Of a DNA stretch of 45,312 nt, positions 42,101 through 45,312 are shown one piece after another (the first letter of the stretch is position 1; each line of letters opens with the position of its first letter). Origin of the DNA: RPQK01 sp041946865. GTDB lineage: Bacteria; Acidobacteriota; UBA6911; RPQK01. The notes below the pieces were generated by a model. It did no database searches. It saw nothing but the letters and a program-made list of their open reading frames with translations, and was not told where the DNA came from. The DNA lies in the NCBI GenBank assembly GCA_041946865.1, contig JBHGBF010000072.1:1-45312 (forward strand), given 5' to 3'. The translations under genes were made by a program, and so were the position numbers.

Positions 42101-43690
42101 CACGCCGAGGCTTTGGCCGCCAAAGCACAAATCGAGACGGCGCTCGCCGCTCAGAATCACACTCGAACCCGTCTCGCATCCTTTGCAAGCGCCGCCTTGC
42201 TCCTGGTCCTCGGCCTGGTTTGGCTACTGCGCTACCCCGACGTGGCCGGAGTCCTTTCCGACACACCTGCAGCGCCGCCCGTCGTCCGGAAAGCCCCGAC
42301 ATCCCCTGTGCCGCCCCCCTCCGCTGCCACACCACCCCCGGCGGAAGTCAAGGCCCCGCCGCCGCCGGTCGAGGCGCTCGGACAAAAGCTGGGCGCGGCC
42401 CAGAGCAGCCTGCAAGCCAAGGATTACGCGACGGCTGACCGCCTCGCCGCCGAGGTGTTGGCGCTTTCCGGTAAGGATGCGAAGGCGCTAGAGATCCAGA
42501 GACAGGCCAGGAAACATCTCGGCGAGATTGCGCGCTACAAAGGACGCGTGAGAAGCCTGCTGAGTGCAGGGAAGTATCCGGAAGCTCAGGCGGTTCTCGT
42601 ATCGCTGCGACAGCGTGCGAAGCCGGATCGCGAGATCCAGGAATTATCCGAACAATTGCAGACTCGGACCCGCCGGGCAGCCGATTCGGCGCGGGCCGGG
42701 CTCCAGCAGTCGCGGCAAAGGGCTGAAAAGTCAGCGGCCGAAGCCGGCGTCAGCCTGGCAGCCGCCCAGCGGCTGGATGCCGAGGCAAACCGCCTCTATC
42801 AGTCGGGTGACTATAACGGAAGCGCAGAGCGGTCCTATCAGGCGCGGGACGCTTACCTTGAGCTCGACAAGAAGGCGGCCGAGATCCTGCAGGGGCGGCA
42901 AGTGGAGAGCCAAAGGCAATCGGCGCTGTCGGCTAAGCGGTCCTTCGACCAGCTGAGGACGACGGCCGAACAGTTGAATGCCGAGACACTGGCGTCGGGC
43001 CTTTTCTCCCGTGCCAGGGCGGCTGGGTCAAGCGCCGACCAGAAGCTGCAACAGAATGATTTTGACAGCGCGCAGAAAGCCTATCAGGATGCCGGCAGCC
43101 TGATGGAACAGGCTTTGGAAGCCGCCAGGCGAGCTGACGACGCAACGGCGGGTCAACAACAGCAATTGCAGCTGGTCCGGGAGAGCCAGCGGCGGATGGC
43201 GGCTGCCCGGCAGGACTTCGCCGGCGAAGACGCGCTGGCGACGGCGGAAGAGGCAAAGGCTCAACAGTACGTGAAAGAAGGGCGCCTGGCAGAGGCGAGC
43301 GCCGCCTTTGAGAACGCCGCCCGCCGTTACCACTCGAGCAAGAGCGCCAGCGCCGCCCTGGACAGAATCATTGCCGGTTACGCCGCGGCCTTCTCCGGCA
43401 AGGATCTGAAGACACTGCGAAATCTCTGGCCCGGAATGGATCAGTCAAACCTCGAGTCTTTCCGCGCTACGTTTGAAATAAACGAATCCATAAGTCTGAG
43501 TTTCACGCCGGTTCGGTTTTCATTTGATAATCAACAGGCCACTGTGGTCTGCAGGGCTGAGCTGTCGTTGACGCCAAAGGGTGAAAAACGGCGGGTCAGC
43601 CGATCGAGCGATTCCGCGACCTTTAAAATGGCCCGTGCCGGGAATTCGTGGGCCATCCAGTCGTTTACCGGGAATTTTCGGAGCAAATAG
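39134..43690 (+). CDS. Giant membrane Ser/Thr protein kinase with TPR-like arrays on both sides of the membrane and NTF2-like C-terminus
   Basis: The 1518-residue product starts with a complete Hanks-type kinase domain (about 8-270): GELGRGAMG, the lysine in AAIKVM, HRDVKPGN, DFG and SPE. Then come about 700 residues of helical repeats resembling TPRs, each with a phrase such as RGDYEEALEIAGHALEVD, a single membrane helix at about 1016-1034, a proline-rich linker (about 1043-1085), further helical/coiled-coil repeats, and a C-terminal domain (about 1395-1518) that looks NTF2-like. The kinase and first array are therefore cytoplasmic and the rest extracytoplasmic. It is much longer than most such kinases. 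The ribosome-binding site at 39134 is weak; the preceding phosphatase suggests coupling. Confidence 0.92.
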   Translation: MAEKTIGRYEIQGELGRGAMGLVYKAYDPVLERHAAIKVMTTSGEMDDELRVRFFREARSAARLSNPHIIAIYDMGDDQNRPFIAMEFVEGEDLKALIRERVFVPFARKLELVGQICRALHYAHRHGVIHRDVKPGNVRLTTEGQVKILDFGLARLGASDMTRTGTLMGTPYYMSPEQAKGAREIDGRSDLFSVGVILYEFLCYRRPFEADSPTAVCYQIIAEPHSPLSAHLPGCDKELEAILDKALAKDPAERFASGEEMASALSAFIAQLPEKEKELRAKVEEIEAEVERRRAEAQQHPLPSLLDPALLDDTLFPQANETAARPETPGGDHVQEDYGHLLQRKAQLEKVLHSMVRDLKKVKPLVESFEHCKHQLQAGQWDDCLANVREMLKLFPRNPDLLAMEKRCLEELERKQRDRERRAQAEGVLQEARQALAAGSYEAAGQKTEEALALQPGWAGALQLREQCAELARREQARALLAEAQSCCRRGGFGESRNLVDKGLELVPNDADLKRLREKLDTLESLIRQASSSLERGDYEEALEIAGHALEVDAEQSAANEIRRTATELLQRRRQIRQMRAEAEGLLSEGRYEACAEICRAGLKLGGVSGVFRRLERQAQTQLQKRKQAEELLAGARQYLLARDYEQAIKQSKAALELVPENAEALQTAQQAEEGVRTQKRLKELIGTARELARNQRWRECLDAVNDGFRIEPGNQELIDLQRQASQALERRRQAAKLSSDAAGFLKQGDYQAALKASEQALALDPQCEEAVKAAAQARSELERRSKIEALSVQARAAVEKQDYEAVRALALEGVALAGSHEELEQLLATANEKLALERQIAGLLEEGRADFDRGRFPEVLGITQEVLRLSPRHPGALELEQKAYAAIREAERRAKVESLRAAAGKAQQAGDADACLKAAAEGLAQDPRDAELQKLRSWAEGRLQEQRAQKERRERADKLLATARKDLSGRRLRRARRRFNELLRLEPGHAEALAAKAQIETALAAQNHTRTRLASFASAALLLVLGLVWLLRYPDVAGVLSDTPAAPPVVRKAPTSPVPPPSAATPPPAEVKAPPPPVEALGQKLGAAQSSLQAKDYATADRLAAEVLALSGKDAKALEIQRQARKHLGEIARYKGRVRSLLSAGKYPEAQAVLVSLRQRAKPDREIQELSEQLQTRTRRAADSARAGLQQSRQRAEKSAAEAGVSLAAAQRLDAEANRLYQSGDYNGSAERSYQARDAYLELDKKAAEILQGRQVESQRQSALSAKRSFDQLRTTAEQLNAETLASGLFSRARAAGSSADQKLQQNDFDSAQKAYQDAGSLMEQALEAARRADDATAGQQQQLQLVRESQRRMAAARQDFAGEDALATAEEAKAQQYVKEGRLAEASAAFENAARRYHSSKSASAALDRIIAGYAAAFSGKDLKTLRNLWPGMDQSNLESFRATFEINESISLSFTPVRFSFDNQQATVVCRAELSLTPKGEKRRVSRSSDSATFKMARAGNSWAIQSFTGNFRSK

Positions 43691-43755
43691 GCGCTTGCGG
43701 GGCGGGTGTCATCGCCACCGGCAGGCGGCGGCGCACCGCAAGGAGGAGAGTCAAG

Positions 43756-45048
43756 ATGTTAAGAAGAGTAGTGCTCACGGGCACGGTCTTCACCCTTGCT
43801 GTGGCAGCCTTGTCCGCCCAGCAGGAGACCAAACTTGCCGAGTTTCTGCCGGGCCTGTATGGGCCTGGAATCACTTTGGCTGACCCGAGCACGGCTGGTG
43901 CTCCGTCTCACCGGGCCCACTTCCAGAAGTCCTCTCAGGACATCCTCCGGCAGTTCAACACGAGCGTGATGACGCAATTGACCGCGCTCCCGCTGTCGTC
44001 TCCGGCCTCTGGATTCACTTACGTAGTGGATCCGACCCTCGGAACCATGACGCGCTCGGCGCAGAGCTTCGGTCCTATACTGGCGGAACGGGCGGAAACG
44101 ATTGGCAAGAACCGCGTGAACATCGGTTTCAGTTATCAGCACTTCGGATTTGACAAACTCGAGGGACGAGACCTCGACTCGGTGACGTCCGTCTTCCGCC
44201 ATGACGATGTCCCGGACGTCGACCTCCCGCTCGAGCATGACCTGATCACGACGACCAGTAATATCGACCTCGCGGTTGATGAATTCACGGTGTTCGTGAC
44301 CTACGGCCTGGCAGACAGCGTTGACGTGTCTGTCGCCATGCCGATTGTCCGGTCCGATCTCCGCATCACCTCTACCGGAGAGATTCAGCGCATCGGCAGC
44401 GGTGCAGCCAGTGATGTCCACCGGTTCAGTGAGACCGGGGGAGCGACCAATAGCTGGAGCACGGCGGGCACCGCCAGCGGGATTGGAGACATCCTGTTCC
44501 GTGGGAAAGCTACGGTCATGAGATGGGAGCACGGGGGAGTCGCCGTGGCGGCGGACCTGCGGCTGCCGACCGGCGACGAGGAAAACCTGCTCGGTTCAGG
44601 CGCCGTCGGGGTGAAGCCCTTCGCTGCCGTGTCGCTGAAATACGGGATTTTCTCGCCGCACGTAAATCTGGGCTACCAATGGAACGGCGACAGCAAGCTG
44701 GCCGGCGACGTGATAACCGGGATAAAGGGAAATCTACCGGATCAGTTCCTGTTTACCGGCGGCGTCGATGTCGGTTTCCATCCCAGGGTGACCGTCGCTT
44801 TTGACCTTCTCGGCCAGCGGATCATCGACTCCCAACGAATCACCTGGACGAGTGTCACGGCTGGAAATCAGACCTTCCCGGACTTCGGCTTCCGCACCGG
44901 TTCGTTCAATATGGCAAACGGCGCGGCCGGAGTGAAGCTGAACCCGTTCAGCCAGGTGCTGGTGGATTTGAGCCTGATTTTTGCGATCGACGACAACGGC
45001 CTGCGTGACACCGCCACGCCCCTGGTGGGTGTGTCGTACAACTTTTAG
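43756..45048 (+). CDS. Outer-membrane beta-barrel protein (phenol MetA-pathway family-like)
   Basis: The 430-residue product has a signal peptide ending in AALSAQQ and alternating amphipathic strands, ending in the typical YNF outer-membrane barrel terminus. Segments such as VTYGLADSVDVSVAMPIV, GIGDILFRGK and RLPTGDEENLLG are typical of the putative MetA-pathway-of-phenol-degradation outer-membrane family, often of uncertain function. ATG 43756 has an excellent AGGAGGAG upstream; the longer frame from 43648 overlaps the kinase gene. It follows the kinase by 65 bases on the same strand and may be controlled by or work with it. Confidence 0.85.
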   Translation: MLRRVVLTGTVFTLAVAALSAQQETKLAEFLPGLYGPGITLADPSTAGAPSHRAHFQKSSQDILRQFNTSVMTQLTALPLSSPASGFTYVVDPTLGTMTRSAQSFGPILAERAETIGKNRVNIGFSYQHFGFDKLEGRDLDSVTSVFRHDDVPDVDLPLEHDLITTTSNIDLAVDEFTVFVTYGLADSVDVSVAMPIVRSDLRITSTGEIQRIGSGAASDVHRFSETGGATNSWSTAGTASGIGDILFRGKATVMRWEHGGVAVAADLRLPTGDEENLLGSGAVGVKPFAAVSLKYGIFSPHVNLGYQWNGDSKLAGDVITGIKGNLPDQFLFTGGVDVGFHPRVTVAFDLLGQRIIDSQRITWTSVTAGNQTFPDFGFRTGSFNMANGAAGVKLNPFSQVLVDLSLIFAIDDNGLRDTATPLVGVSYNF

Positions 45049-45154
45049 GGAGGCAAGCAACCGGTTCGTAGTTCCGGGTTCAGGCGGGCTTTTCACAGCT
45101 GGGCCGCAGCCGGATCTGCATTTGTTACACCGGCCTGAACGCGGTACGGACGGA

Positions 45155-45176
45155 CTCGGACCACCGCTCGTCCGAG
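45155..45176 (+). terminator. Hairpin downstream of the outer-membrane protein gene
   Basis: A 7-base perfect stem pairs CTCGGAC at 45155-45161 with GTCCGAG at 45170-45176 around an 8-base loop. It lies 107 bases after the last stop codon and is followed by a short CCTTTTC run. It may be a weak terminator; the distance from the gene lowers confidence. Confidence 0.35.
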
Positions 45177-45225
45177 GACCTTTTCAGACACCCTCACAAC
45201 GAAGCCCTGCGTTCCTTGCGCTCCC

Positions 45226-45285
45226 CGTAACTTGACTTTAACGCCGGCCCCTACTGGGCAATGGCATTCACTTAAGGGAGGGGCC
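45226..45285. repeat. Diverged copy of the left-end TTGACTTAACG repeat
   Basis: TTGACTTTAACG at 45232-45243 and TTCACTTAAGG at 45267-45277 are 35 bases apart, with GGCCC-CTACT-GGGC and CAATGG between them. In reverse complement the left end has GTTGACTTAACG twice, 37 bases apart, with GGCCTGCTTCAGGCCAATACC between. The shared order argues for a dispersed repeat family, though the copies are diverged. Confidence 0.5.
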
Positions 45286-45312
45286 GCGCTCTTTTGGAAT
45301 GTGTCGGCCTGT

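Noticed and set aside
45190..45312. Possible terminal sequence of an insertion element at the right edge
   Set aside because: The motif resembles the repeats at the left end, but no transposase or defined terminal repeat is present before the window ends, so an insertion sequence cannot be claimed.

Overview
The window is a GC-rich bacterial chromosome segment, most likely from the phylum Acidobacteriota. The best pointers are a very long Oar-like TonB-dependent receptor with an N-terminal carboxypeptidase-regulatory domain, many exported carbohydrate-active enzymes, Tat-exported sugar-isomerase-like proteins, and paired FG-GAP/TPR envelope proteins. This is inferred from family composition; no rRNA or other direct taxonomic marker is present. 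I see no tRNA, CRISPR array, phage gene or intact transposase.

Layout. (1) 1-314: an array of small palindromes and short repeats. (2) 315-8858: a secreted GH2 beta-galactosidase and a GNAT acetyltransferase (both minus), two overlapping glycosyltransferases, and a Tat-exported GHL6-like hydrolase. (3) 8878-17566: an HpaI-type aldolase divergent from a homogentisate-pathway operon (hppD, hmgA, unknown protein, fahA, sugar isomerase-like protein). The unknown protein sits where maleylacetoacetate isomerase would be expected. An acyl-CoA synthetase lies convergent to the operon. (4) 17.7-24.9 kb: a same-strand set of membrane-anchored or exported proteins: an anchored Nfu_N domain, a cupredoxin-like/polyferredoxin membrane protein, a seven-repeat FG-GAP propeller, a TPR protein and a candidate papain-like protein. 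A fragment of a GGDEF gene lies inside it. (5) 25.0-30.0 kb: the Oar-like receptor and a radical SAM/SPASM-like protein. (6) 30.0-34.4 kb, minus strand: a c-di-GMP signalling block with an HD-GYP-like protein, a REC-PAS-GGDEF-EAL protein and a histidine kinase with a degenerate receiver. (7) 34.8-38.2 kb: GH9 and GH29 enzymes separated by a heptanucleotide purine/pyrimidine inverted repeat. (8) 38.3-45.0 kb: a PP2C phosphatase, a giant Ser/Thr kinase with TPR-like repeats, and an outer-membrane beta-barrel protein. (9) 45.05-45.3 kb: intergenic DNA carrying relatives of the repeats at the left end.

How the genes work together. The hppD-hmgA-fahA operon turns 4-hydroxyphenylpyruvate into fumarate and acetoacetate; the nearby acyl-CoA synthetase could activate acetoacetate or another short acid, which is unproven. 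The GH2, GH9, GH29 and GHL6-like proteins, with the TonB receptor, fit scavenging of plant or microbial polysaccharide. The 17.7-24.9 kb block reads as an envelope electron-transfer or maturation module I cannot match to a described system. It and the unknown operon protein at 12079-13074 are the best candidates for new biology here.
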